This document shows positions 1 to 8,249 of a stretch of DNA of 49,140 nucleotides, piece by piece; the first letter of the stretch is position 1; every line of letters starts with the position of its first letter. A model generated the notes under the pieces. That model worked only from the letters and a program-made list of their open reading frames with translations, was not told where the DNA came from and ran no database searches. The translations under genes were made by a program, and so were the position numbers. The DNA is taken from assembly GCA_003021685.1 (NCBI GenBank), contig PXRO01000011.1:1-49140 (forward strand), given 5' to 3'. The stretch is from Halobacteriales archaeon QS_4_62_28 (GTDB lineage: Archaea > Halobacteriota > Halobacteria > Halobacteriales > Haloarculaceae).

Positions 1-100
1 ACCCCGAACGGCCTAAATCCTGCGGTCGCTCAACCAAGCGCACGCGATTCACGCCCGTCCTAAAGGACGGGATTCTCTCGCTGTTTGAAGATAGCTTTAG
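1..100. mobile_element. Possible IS200/IS605-type transposon end (hairpin)
   Basis: Bases 54-71 form a perfect hairpin (CCCGTCCT, loop AA, AGGACGGG) followed by GATTCTC. The same style of subterminal hairpin (arms around TAAA or TGAA) flanks the complete tnpB element at 28.8-30.3 kb of this window. This suggests the window begins at or just beyond the end of another IS200/IS605/IS1341-type element. The transposase itself is not in the window, so family and orientation are inferred from the hairpin alone. Confidence 0.4.
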
Positions 101-125
101 GTGGGTCGGGCGGTCACTGTGGCAC

Positions 126-1076
126 ATGAGCGCGTCGTTGCGCAACCCAGCCGAGACGGCCGTGTGGCAGTGTCTGAACCTCCAGTCGACCGAGTCGTGT
201 GCCATCGTTACCGACGACAAGCGACAGGCCATCGGCGAGGCGCTCTATCGCGTCGCCAGCGAGACCACCGAGGATAGCGTCCTCCTTCGCTATCCCCCGG
301 GTGATCAACACGGCGAAGAACCGCCGGCACCCGTCGCCGCCGCAATGGCGGGAGCCGACGTGGTGCTGGCTCCGACCACCAAGAGTCTGAGCCACACCGG
401 GGCTCGCAGCGAGGCCAACGCCGCCGGTGCCCGCGTCGCCACGCTGCCGGGCATCACCGACGGCGTCTTCCTGATGGGACTCGACGCCGACTACGACGCT
501 ATTGCCAAGCACTGCCGGGACGTGCTCGCACAGGTCGAGGACGCCACAGAGATCCGGGTGACCTCGCCACAGGGAACGGACGTCACGTTCCAGCGAGGCG
601 ACCGGGAGTGGCAACTCGACACCGGCATCGTCCACGAGGCTGGCGAGATGTCGAATCTCCCCGCAGGCGAGGTGTTCGTCAGTCCAACGACCGCCGACGG
701 CCGCTTCGTCGTCGACGGGACGATGATGCCCCACGGGCAACTGGACGGCAAAGAACTGGCGTTTACCGTCGAAGACGGCTCCGTCACCGAGATCAGCGAC
801 GACGACGTGCGCACAGAGATCGAAGCCGCCGCCGAGGAAGCCGGACGGGACGCCTACAATCTCGCCGAACTCGGGATCGGCACCAACGTCGCCGTCGAGG
901 AACTGGTCGGTTCGGTCCTGCTGGACGAAAAGGCCGGGGGCACCGTCCACATCGCCATCGGCGACGACCACGCCATCGGCGGGAACACCCACGCACCGAT
1001 CCACCTCGACGGCATCCTGACCGAACCGATGGTGTTCGCCGACGGCGAGGAAGTGACGCTGCCCAGCGACGAGTGA
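126..1076 (+). CDS. M29 (aminopeptidase T)-like metallopeptidase family protein
   Basis: A 316-residue cytosolic protein of the short haloarchaeal branch of the M29 leucyl aminopeptidase / NicX-like superfamily. The C-terminal half carries the family's metal-site style motifs: NLPAGEVF near residue 180, an EL.IGTN segment near 248, and a cluster of His and Asp in HIAIGDDHAIGGNTH and HLDG near residues 275-294. The family includes metal-dependent aminopeptidases and ring-cleaving dioxygenases, so the substrate cannot be assigned. The ATG at 126 is preceded by a TTTAG box at 94-100, about 27 nt upstream, fitting a leaderless transcript. Its TGA is directly followed by the stop of the convergent histidine kinase gene, with no spacer. 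Confidence 0.75.
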   Translation: MSASLRNPAETAVWQCLNLQSTESCAIVTDDKRQAIGEALYRVASETTEDSVLLRYPPGDQHGEEPPAPVAAAMAGADVVLAPTTKSLSHTGARSEANAAGARVATLPGITDGVFLMGLDADYDAIAKHCRDVLAQVEDATEIRVTSPQGTDVTFQRGDREWQLDTGIVHEAGEMSNLPAGEVFVSPTTADGRFVVDGTMMPHGQLDGKELAFTVEDGSVTEISDDDVRTEIEAAAEEAGRDAYNLAELGIGTNVAVEELVGSVLLDEKAGGTVHIAIGDDHAIGGNTHAPIHLDGILTEPMVFADGEEVTLPSDE

Positions 1077-2879
1077 TCAGTCCTGGGCCGGGGATGGATC
1101 GACACGACTGTTACGCCGGGGGAGTCGAATCTCGAATCGGGCACCCCCAGCGTTGCTCTCTGCGACGGCAATCGTGCCGCCGTGGGCCTCGACGATGCTC
1201 TCGACGATTGAGAGCCCAAAGCCCGTCCCGTCGTCGTTGGTAGTAAAGCCGTGCTCGAGAACCTCTGACCGGTGTTCGTCGGGAATCCCCGGTCCGTCGT
1301 CTTCGACGAAAAACCCCTGGCTGTCGTCGAGTCGTCCGACGCGAACGGTGAGAGAGGACGGACGTGAGTCGGGGCCTGTGGAACCATGTTCCACAGTGTT
1401 ACGATAGAGGTTTTCGAGGGCGCGCTGGAGTCGGGCCTCGTCGGCGTCGATGATCGTCTCGCCGGCATCGACAGCCAGGATCGCGTCGTCCGTCTCGACG
1501 GTGTCCCACGCCTCGCGAGCGATAGCAGCGAGTTCGACGGGCGTGGTCTCGGCGACGGTCTGCCCCTCGCGTGCGAGGGTCAGCATCTCGTCGATGATGA
1601 CGCCCATGCGCTCGTGGGCGGACTGGACCTCGTCGAGGTCAGCCATGGAACCGCGTTCGATTGCTAGCTGGAGACGGCCCTGTGCGACGTTGAGCGGATT
1701 GCGCAGGTCGTGGCTGACGACGGTCGCGAACTCCTCTAACCGCTCGTTTTGGCGTTCGAGTTGGGTGGTCCGTCGTTCGAGTTCCTGCTCGCGCTTGCGC
1801 TGTTCGGTCACGTCGTGGATGATCCCGACCCGACCGGCAACGTCGTCGCGGCGCTCTGCCAGGTCCGTGATGACGATATCGTAGCACCGCCTGCTGCCGT
1901 CTGCACGCCGGACCCAGACGCCGTCGTAACTGCCGGGCTGGATATCCGGAGCGAGCAGGCCGAGGTCGTCGTCCTCGAAGGCGTCGGTCTCGATGACGGC
2001 CTCGATTCGTCTGCCGACGATCCGCCGGTCGTTCGCTCCGAGCATGCGACGGGCGACGGGATTGAGATCGACGATCCGGTCGTCCTCGTCCAGGACAACG
2101 ACGCCACTGCCCATCGTCTCGATGACCTGTTCGCGAGCGATGGGCGCGATATTTTGAAATCGCGGTCCCAAAAGTCCGAGCAAGCGGTCGACGGGAACGA
2201 ACGCGAGAAACCGCTCGCTGACGAGAATACAGAGCGTGAGGATCGCGAATCCGAGAAAGAGCAGCGGGCTCAGGGTGAGATACGGTGTGGGACTCAGGCC
2301 GGCCATCGTGAGGACGTGGCCCAGGAGCAGCGACATACCGCCGGCGAAGATGACGAACGTCCGTTTCCGGTAGACGTTGCGCGAACGAGCGACTTTCTTG
2401 AACAGCAGCACACTGCCGGCACCGACGGTGAGATAGCCATAGCCCGAGAGTGCCCACATCGCGACGCCCCACTGGAACTGGACACCCACGTCGGTCGTGC
2501 TGGCGACGTACATCAGTCCGTCGGGGTTCGTCGCAGCGAGACCGGTGAGGGCAATCGCCGGAAGTGCAATGGCCGCCTCCATCGGCCAGCCAAAGCGCTC
2601 GCTGTAGCCGGTGTACTGGAGCGAGAAGCGGAGCCACGTGGCCGATGCGAACACGATGGCCACCAGCGAGACAGCCATCCAGGTCGAGACGGCGTCGGCG
2701 GTCGTCACGGAGACGGCACCGCCCTGCCCGACCGCCCACAGCGAACTGCCCAACAGCGTTAGTGCGAGCATCTCGGGCCCCGCTCTCGGACGGTTCCGCC
2801 AGACGAGAGCGGACGCCACGACCCCGACCGTGCCAGCAGCAAATAGCGGGACCGTGTAGGCCGTCAGTTCCCAACCCAT
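1077..2879 (-). CDS. Membrane-bound sensor histidine kinase (7TM sensor, PAS, HisKA, HATPase)
   Basis: I start this gene at the ATG at 2879 (MGWELTAY), giving 600 residues; a 62-residue upstream extension in the same frame is non-hydrophobic, unusually rich in Arg and unlike a natural N-terminus. Residues 1-225 hold about seven hydrophobic segments, matching the histidine kinase N-terminal 7TM sensor. A PAS domain lies at about 250-360, then a short coiled coil (QELERRTTQLERQNERLEEF). The H-box is VVSHDLRNPLN with phospho-acceptor His near 390. The N-box is NLYRNTVEHG, and the ATP lid motifs are EDDGPGIP and GTGFGLSIV. No response regulator is adjacent, so it is an orphan kinase. A second kinase of the same architecture lies at 34.8-36.6 kb. 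Confidence 0.9.
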   Translation of the reverse strand: MGWELTAYTVPLFAAGTVGVVASALVWRNRPRAGPEMLALTLLGSSLWAVGQGGAVSVTTADAVSTWMAVSLVAIVFASATWLRFSLQYTGYSERFGWPMEAAIALPAIALTGLAATNPDGLMYVASTTDVGVQFQWGVAMWALSGYGYLTVGAGSVLLFKKVARSRNVYRKRTFVIFAGGMSLLLGHVLTMAGLSPTPYLTLSPLLFLGFAILTLCILVSERFLAFVPVDRLLGLLGPRFQNIAPIAREQVIETMGSGVVVLDEDDRIVDLNPVARRMLGANDRRIVGRRIEAVIETDAFEDDDLGLLAPDIQPGSYDGVWVRRADGSRRCYDIVITDLAERRDDVAGRVGIIHDVTEQRKREQELERRTTQLERQNERLEEFATVVSHDLRNPLNVAQGRLQLAIERGSMADLDEVQSAHERMGVIIDEMLTLAREGQTVAETTPVELAAIAREAWDTVETDDAILAVDAGETIIDADEARLQRALENLYRNTVEHGSTGPDSRPSSLTVRVGRLDDSQGFFVEDDGPGIPDEHRSEVLEHGFTTNDDGTGFGLSIVESIVEAHGGTIAVAESNAGGARFEIRLPRRNSRVDPSPAQD

Positions 2880-3114
2880 TCGATTATTGTATATAGGGTG
2901 ATAGTGACTGTTAACTCTTGTCGCCGCCAGAGCGATCATCGGTACGGTTCGACATCCCCAACCGCTCATCGGCCATCGAGTGTCGGACAAATCGATACCG
3001 ACACGTCGGGCAGTCCTGACACTGTCGGTCCGCCGAACGCGGTGCCATGCGGTGAAGAACCACACGCAGGACCGTTGCGACGACCATTTAGGCCCGGACC
3101 GTCAAACCGGGCGT

Positions 3115-3768
3115 ATGACTGACCCGACACCGGGCGACCGAATTGCCCTCCCCTGTCCGGCGTGTTCGCCCGCGTTCGAAACCGTCCACGAGGTGCTGAG
3201 CCCCGGCAGCCACGTCACGGTTCGCTGCACGGAGTGTGACCACACCCACAAGCAACGACTCCCCGAGAACGAGACCCACCAGCGCCGTGTCGTCGTCTCG
3301 CAGGACGGCGACTCGTTTACCGCACAGGTCGATGTCCCGGCCGGCGAGGACCTGGCCAGGGGCGAGGAGTTCCTGCTGGACACCGACGAGGCCCTGATGA
3401 CGGTCCGGATCACCGCACTGGAACTGGACGAGGGCCGGGTCGACGAGGCCAGCGCCGAGGACGTCGAGACCATCTGGGGCCGGGCCGTCGGCAACGTCGC
3501 GGTCAACGTGACGATGCACCCCAGGGACGGTCGCCACAACGAAACCGAGAGCTTCAAACTTACCGTCCCCGGCGACTACGAGTTCACCGTCGGCGCGACC
3601 GACGACTTTGGCGACAGCGAGTTCACCGTCGAGGGGTTCCACGTCCGCGACGACGCCCACGGCTACGACCGCGAACAGTACGACCAGCAACGCGACAGCG
3701 CCGTTGCCAAAGACATCAAGCGACTGTACGTGCGCGACGAAACCACCACCGCCTGGTCGGCCTGGTGA
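3115..3768 (+). CDS. HVO_0476-family zinc finger protein
   Basis: A 217-residue acidic cytosolic protein that starts with a CPAC...CTEC pair (CPAC near residue 14, CTEC near 38), a typical four-cysteine zinc ribbon. The remainder is beta-rich with a repeated DDFGDSEFTVEGFHVRDD type segment, and matches the haloarchaeal family named after HVO_0476. Function is unknown. I chose the ATG at 3115 because a TTTAGG box lies at 3087-3092, about 26 nt before it; the longer reading from 2980 would include an Arg-rich tail inconsistent with the family. The gene is convergent with the GH5-like gene, with adjacent stop codons. Confidence 0.75.
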   Translation: MTDPTPGDRIALPCPACSPAFETVHEVLSPGSHVTVRCTECDHTHKQRLPENETHQRRVVVSQDGDSFTAQVDVPAGEDLARGEEFLLDTDEALMTVRITALELDEGRVDEASAEDVETIWGRAVGNVAVNVTMHPRDGRHNETESFKLTVPGDYEFTVGATDDFGDSEFTVEGFHVRDDAHGYDREQYDQQRDSAVAKDIKRLYVRDETTTAWSAW

Positions 3769-5859
3769 CTACTCGGCTTCGACCGAACCCGAGGCGTCGC
3801 CGATCTCCGCAACCTCGTACTCGTCGCCGAAGTCGGAGACGGAGTCGAACACGGACGTGTTGATCGTCCCCTCGACGTGGCTCATGACGAACAGACCAAT
3901 GTGCACGTCGTCGCCGAGTTCGATCTCTTCGGAACCCGTTTCGGTCCACTCTTCGCCGTCGATGGAGGTGTAGCCCGTGACGGTCGATCCGGAACGCTCG
4001 ATGCGAGCGAAGGCCGGGGGCTGTTCGGGCTCTCTGACCGGATTGTTGCCCTCCGTCGGCTGGCCGTAATCGCTCGACCAGAGGTACTGCTGGCCGTTCA
4101 GCGGCGTCTGACCGGTCGCGGCCATCGGGGAGTCTTCCTCCAGCGAGTCCCGGATCATGACGCCACCTTTCGCCCAGCCGTGCGTTTCCTCGACGCTCGC
4201 GACGCGGGCTTTGATCGAACCGTCGCCAGAGAGGGTCTTGTGGGCGAACACACAGTCGTTGGTCTCGCCGTAGACGTCGGTCCCGCTACCCTTGACGGTG
4301 TAGACGGTGCCACTGCCACCGCCCGACACCGTGATCGACCGGGTCGTCGTCGCGAATTCGCCGCCGCCGTCGGTGACCATCAGTTCGATGTCGTACTGAC
4401 CCGTCTCCTCGAACGTGACCGTGAGTTCCTCGCCAGTACCGCTCTCACCGTTGCTGATCGCCCAGTTGTACCCGATAATCTCGCCGTCCGAGTCACTGGA
4501 CCCCGACGCCGTCATGGTCACTTCCTCGCCGGTCTCGATGGAGACGCTGCTAATCTCGATTTTCGGTGTCGGTGGCTCGTTGCGCTCGCCGGCCGGGATC
4601 GGCTTCCGACTCGCGATTTTGGAGTAGGAACTGATGATGCTGTGCGTCGTGTCGTCGTCCGGCGTGATGGCGTACTCACCGGAGTCCTCGGCACCCTCGC
4701 CGACGAGGTTCGCAATCGTCACCGCGTTGGCGTCGTGGCGGTCGAACTGATTGTACCACCGGCGGAGTTTGCGGTTACGATACGTGGTCTCCGAAGCGGA
4801 GTCAGCGGGCCAGTTGAAGCCGGCACAGTACACCGGCTTGCCGAGCAACGCCTCGGCCTCGCGCAGGTGCTTCTCGATCCACATCGCCGATTCCTCGTCC
4901 GAGAGATCCCACTGCTCGGGATAGAGGTGGAACGAGGCAACGTCGATGACGCCCGGATCGTGATTGCGAACGTAGGAGACACCGTGACGGCCGTCACGGA
5001 GTCCCTTGTTCCAGCCGTACAGTGATTTCTCTTGCCACAGCCGATTGCCGGCCCACTCTTGGCCTTCGACACCCGTCGAGAGCAGGTGGTTCCCGTCGTT
5101 GTCCTTGATGAAGTTGGCGTTGGCCTGGATCCATCCCTGCATGACTGCCATGTTGTTCTTGTCGGTGTCGGCGATGTTGACCCGTGGCCTGTCGGCGAGT
5201 TCCCAGATGGCGATGGCGGGATCGTTCTTGTACGTGACCCCACTGGCAGTGTTCTCGCGGTTCAGAAGCGTACCGATGAAGTCACGATACAGACTCTGGG
5301 CCTCGTCGTTCAGGTAGAAGTCGGCCTCGTTTTCCCCACCCACCCACTCGACGTACTGGGGGATCCCACCGAAGTCGTCGTGGTAGCTCGTCAGCGGCAG
5401 GATGAGCCTGATGCCGTGTTCGGCCGCCTTCGCGACGACGTAGTCGAGCTGTTCGAAAGCCGCCTCGTTGAACGTCCCCGGTTCCGGCTGGAGACTGTCC
5501 TCGGTTCCCGACCCGAACGCCGCCGTCCGGAGGACGTTGATGTCCATGTCGGCCATCGCCTGGAGCTGTGCGTCCACCTGCTCTTTGTCGGTCGCTGCAG
5601 GCTGTGTCAGTGCCAGGTTCGTCGCGCCGTTCAGATACGTCGGCTCGCCGTCGACGACCAGTTCGGACCTGTCGCGCTCGACGAACGAACTGAACTGGCC
5701 GGACTCGGCCGCCTGGGTCGCGGTTTCGGACCCAGGAGCAGACGTAGTCGCGGCGTCCGTGTTGCTGGATTCCGCGTCTGTTCCCCCACCCGGACACCCA
5801 GCCAGCCCCGCCGCTGAGACTACAACCCCACTCTGAAGTAGCTTCCGTCTCGAAACCAT
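3769..5859 (-). CDS. Secreted GH5-like lipoprotein lacking both catalytic glutamates, with PKD and C-terminal lectin-like domain
   Basis: A 696-residue protein with a twin-arginine signal and lipobox (MVSRRKLLQ...AGLAGC, Cys22), so probably exported by Tat and lipid-anchored. Residues 55-420 resemble the GH5_7 mannanase fold, including LNGATN near 77, LRTAAF near 110 and a conserved HLYP near 311. In active relatives the acid/base lies in WELANEPR and the nucleophile in a GEFG-type motif. Here these read WELADRPR (Asp223-Arg224 replace Asn-Glu) and CAGFNW (Gly347 replaces Glu). Both changes are clear in the DNA. A PKD domain follows at about 430-520 and a DUF1349/concanavalin-like module at about 525-685. 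I infer a non-catalytic polysaccharide-binding surface protein. A TATA-like GTTTACTA lies about 26 nt upstream of the ATG. Confidence 0.85.
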   Translation of the reverse strand: MVSRRKLLQSGVVVSAAGLAGCPGGGTDAESSNTDAATTSAPGSETATQAAESGQFSSFVERDRSELVVDGEPTYLNGATNLALTQPAATDKEQVDAQLQAMADMDINVLRTAAFGSGTEDSLQPEPGTFNEAAFEQLDYVVAKAAEHGIRLILPLTSYHDDFGGIPQYVEWVGGENEADFYLNDEAQSLYRDFIGTLLNRENTASGVTYKNDPAIAIWELADRPRVNIADTDKNNMAVMQGWIQANANFIKDNDGNHLLSTGVEGQEWAGNRLWQEKSLYGWNKGLRDGRHGVSYVRNHDPGVIDVASFHLYPEQWDLSDEESAMWIEKHLREAEALLGKPVYCAGFNWPADSASETTYRNRKLRRWYNQFDRHDANAVTIANLVGEGAEDSGEYAITPDDDTTHSIISSYSKIASRKPIPAGERNEPPTPKIEISSVSIETGEEVTMTASGSSDSDGEIIGYNWAISNGESGTGEELTVTFEETGQYDIELMVTDGGGEFATTTRSITVSGGGSGTVYTVKGSGTDVYGETNDCVFAHKTLSGDGSIKARVASVEETHGWAKGGVMIRDSLEEDSPMAATGQTPLNGQQYLWSSDYGQPTEGNNPVREPEQPPAFARIERSGSTVTGYTSIDGEEWTETGSEEIELGDDVHIGLFVMSHVEGTINTSVFDSVSDFGDEYEVAEIGDASGSVEAE

Positions 5860-5881
5860 ATCTCACTACTCGAGCTTCTTG

Positions 5882-5897
5882 TAGTAAACGTTTGCTA
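5882..5897. promoter_or_regulatory. Near-palindrome over the GH5-like gene promoter
   Basis: TAGTAAACGTTTGCTA is a 16-bp palindrome with one mismatched pair (14 of 16 bases symmetric). It covers the likely TATA region 23-38 nt upstream of the GH5-like start at 5859. A dimeric repressor or activator binding here would control TBP access. No assigned regulator is adjacent, so the role is inferred from position and symmetry. Confidence 0.35.
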
Positions 5898-5904
5898 AAT
5901 AAGT

Positions 5905-6057
5905 TCATAGTAAGATCAGGATGATTACAGCGAGCGAGGGCGGCAGGAGGCTGATTCCGGCCAGATACCAGGCCAGACCTGTCGACACGGGGTCGCGGAA
6001 GGGATCGATTTCAGGTACGTGCTGGCGCCCTGACAACGGGGCGGTGAGCGATCCGAC
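5905..6057 (-). CDS. Possible small membrane protein (about 50 aa)
   Basis: A GTG-started frame between the phosphoesterase-like gene (ending at 6062) and the GH5-like gene. It encodes about 50 residues: a polar N-terminus with PEIDPFRDPVST followed by a hydrophobic C-terminus (GLAWYLAGISLLPPSLAVI) ending ILILL, enough for one or two membrane passes. Only 4 nt separate it from the upstream stop, which would suit translational coupling. There is no recognisable family and the start codon is uncertain, so this is a weak call. Confidence 0.3.
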   Translation of the reverse strand, partial: VGSLTAPLSGRQHVPEIDPFRDPVSTGLAWYLAGISLLPPSLAVIILILL

Positions 6058-6061
6058 AGTG

Positions 6062-7183
6062 TTAGGCGCTCTCGTCCCAGGAACGCCAGCTACCGATTGC
6101 CCTGTACGGGCCGTCGATGACTTTCCGCATCGGCCACGTGTTGGCAACACCGACGGGACTGCGCTGGAGTTCGCGAGTATCTTTCATAGTGCTGATATAC
6201 TGTGCGGTCACGCGAAGCGGGTCCTTGAACACGTGGAACGACCAGTATCCCGGGAGGATACCCGTATCCTGTGCCCCCGTGTTCAGCGGCAGTGCGATGT
6301 TGGGAAACTGCTTGTGGTCGCTGTAGTCGTAGTAGTAGTCGTCCCATTTCTGGAACTCGTGAGAGGTCTGGGTAAAGTAGTTCACCTTGTGCTGGTTCCC
6401 CGAGAACGCCAGGTCGGCCTTGGCGAGGATCTCCTTCTGGTCCTCGGGCGACATCTCGTCGACGAAGTTTCCGCTCCAGGACTGCGATGTCATGAGGATG
6501 ATATCGTCGTCACCCTTGTCGATGTCGTCGAGTGCCTCCATCATGAAACGCTTGGACTGCTTGGGGAACCCCGTCGCTTGCATATCGTCACCATAATCGA
6601 CCGAGTGACTGATAATGATGTGAACCGTGACGCCCTCGTGTTCTTCTGTGACGTAGTAGTCGGGACTCCGTCCACTGAGGCTGTCGGGGTAGTCCGCTTC
6701 GAGACCGTCCCACCAGTCCCACTCGGGTTCGAGGCCGTCCAGCCACTCGGCGTACCAGTCGTACATCTCGTGGGCGAACTGAACGTTGTCTCGTTCGTAC
6801 AGTCCGATGCCGTCGAGCATCGGCCAGGCGGCCCCCCAGTTTTGTTCCCCGTCATCCTCGTTGTACCCCGAATAAAACTGGCAGTCGTGGTCGCCGAGGG
6901 CCGGGTAAAAGTGCTCTCGCCACCAGTCCGGGCTACTCGGATCGGCGATATACTTGTTGAACTGGTTCGTCCACCCGTCTCGCGGTGCCGTCAGGTGATC
7001 ACCAGCCGTCGTGGCGAACTTGCTTCCGTTCTCCAGCATCCACCGTTCCCGTTTGGCCATGTCGTCGTTCTGGTTTGGATGAATACCCCATCCATCGCTG
7101 AAGACCGTAAAGTGGAACGCGGCCCTCTCGTCGAGTTCCTCGATACTTTCAACCCCCTCCTCTGGTGCCGTCTGCTCAGCCAT
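6062..7183 (-). CDS. Calcineurin-like phosphoesterase-fold protein with degenerate metal site
   Basis: A 373-residue protein from the ATG at 7183; an in-frame TTG six codons upstream is a less likely start. No signal peptide is visible, so it should be cytosolic. The order and spacing of motifs follow the calcineurin-like metallophosphoesterase fold: FTVFSDGWG, TTAGDH, FYPALGDHD, HIIISHS, DIILMTSQSW, ADLAFSGNQH. In active enzymes these are DxH, GD, GNHD, a lone His, and GHxH. Here the His of motif 1 is Trp or Gly, Asn of GNHD is Asp, the motif-4 His is absent (TSQSW), and GHxH is GNQH. At least three ligands are therefore missing and catalysis is doubtful. A TTTAACC box lies about 30 nt upstream. 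The fold assignment is from motif pattern only. Confidence 0.6.
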   Translation of the reverse strand: MAEQTAPEEGVESIEELDERAAFHFTVFSDGWGIHPNQNDDMAKRERWMLENGSKFATTAGDHLTAPRDGWTNQFNKYIADPSSPDWWREHFYPALGDHDCQFYSGYNEDDGEQNWGAAWPMLDGIGLYERDNVQFAHEMYDWYAEWLDGLEPEWDWWDGLEADYPDSLSGRSPDYYVTEEHEGVTVHIIISHSVDYGDDMQATGFPKQSKRFMMEALDDIDKGDDDIILMTSQSWSGNFVDEMSPEDQKEILAKADLAFSGNQHKVNYFTQTSHEFQKWDDYYYDYSDHKQFPNIALPLNTGAQDTGILPGYWSFHVFKDPLRVTAQYISTMKDTRELQRSPVGVANTWPMRKVIDGPYRAIGSWRSWDESA

Positions 7184-7422
7184 TACGCATAGTGTTTCCA
7201 AGGTTCAGGTTAAATCTTCCTATACTAAGAGAAGATTAACGCGTATAGTTATAATGGATAGAATTGTTGCTATCATCTAGCGTCTTCCGTGCTCCCGCGC
7301 GGGGTTACCCGTATGGCCCGAGAGTCCGAGACAGTGTCACGGAACCAGGAACCCCACAGGATCTACGCAGGGTGATGTTCCGGGGCGCGCAATTCATATA
7401 GCTCCGGCGGGAACCTCTGGAT

Positions 7423-8160
7423 ATGGAGCCTGCGGTGTTGCGGGACGATATGGTCGACAGCCTGGCACACGAGAGCAAGGGCTGTCTCCAGACTGCACGG
7501 CTGGTCCAGGCCATGCGGGCGGTGCCACGCGAACGCTTCGTCGAAGACGAACGCGCAGCGTATTCGGACCGGGCCTTCGAGCGGTTCGGGACGCGCGTCC
7601 TCGCACCCAGCACCGCGGCACGACTGCTGGAAGCACTGGACCCACGGGCCGACGAAGCGGTTCTCGTCGTCGGTGTCGGTGTCGGCTACACGGCCGCCGT
7701 CCTCGCGGAAATCGTCGGCGAGCGTAACGTCCAGGCAATCGACATCACGCGCCGCCTCGTGCTCGATGCGCGCTCGAATCTCGACGCGGCGGGCTACGGC
7801 GGCGTGCTGGTCGACCGGCGCGACGGGGCCGACGGCCTCCCCGAATACGCCCCCTACGACCGGATCCTGCTGGAAGCGGCCGCTATCGAACCGCCCCGAG
7901 CGTTACAGCAGCAACTGGCCGACGACGGCCGACTCGTGATGCCGATGGGCGCTGGCGAACAGACCCTGACTGTCGTCGAGAGTGACGGTACCCGGCACCG
8001 CCTCGGCGGTGTTGCCTTCCAGCCGATGCTCGTCGAAGGCGAACAGGTCGACACGGTCGAGCGCAACCGGACCAGGCGCGAGGACCGTGAACGCGCCCGC
8101 CAGGCCGCCCAGTCACGGACTGGTTGGGAACAAGAATGGATCGACTGGGACGATTACTAG
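7423..8160 (+). CDS. pcm: Protein-L-isoaspartate O-methyltransferase family protein
   Basis: A 245-residue SAM-dependent methyltransferase of the PCMT family, which repairs isoaspartyl damage by methylating the abnormal carboxyl. The start MEPAVLRDDMVDSL and the segment MRAVPRERFV (residues 31-40) match the family N-terminus; the SAM loop reads VLVVGVGVGYTAAVLAE at about 85-101, followed by an acidic VQAID (motif II) and YDRILLEAA (motif III). A TATA-like TTCATATA at about 7391-7398 sits 26 nt before the ATG. In many haloarchaea two divergent PCMT genes are adjacent; only one is seen here. The long charged tail after residue 205 (ERNRTRREDRERAR) is typical of the haloarchaeal form. Confidence 0.8.
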   Translation: MEPAVLRDDMVDSLAHESKGCLQTARLVQAMRAVPRERFVEDERAAYSDRAFERFGTRVLAPSTAARLLEALDPRADEAVLVVGVGVGYTAAVLAEIVGERNVQAIDITRRLVLDARSNLDAAGYGGVLVDRRDGADGLPEYAPYDRILLEAAAIEPPRALQQQLADDGRLVMPMGAGEQTLTVVESDGTRHRLGGVAFQPMLVEGEQVDTVERNRTRREDRERARQAAQSRTGWEQEWIDWDDY

Positions 8161-8249
8161 TTTCGAGGGTGTCGCACAACTCTTTACAGGGTTCTCAGCT
8201 GTTATCGAATACAGTAATATTTAGTATAACAAATATCAAAAGGTACACA

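Noticed and set aside
3877-7192. Plus-strand frames opposite the GH5-like and phosphoesterase-like genes
   Set aside because: Both real genes have recognisable folds on the minus strand; the opposite frames are rich in Val, Arg and Asp repeats typical of shadow translation.
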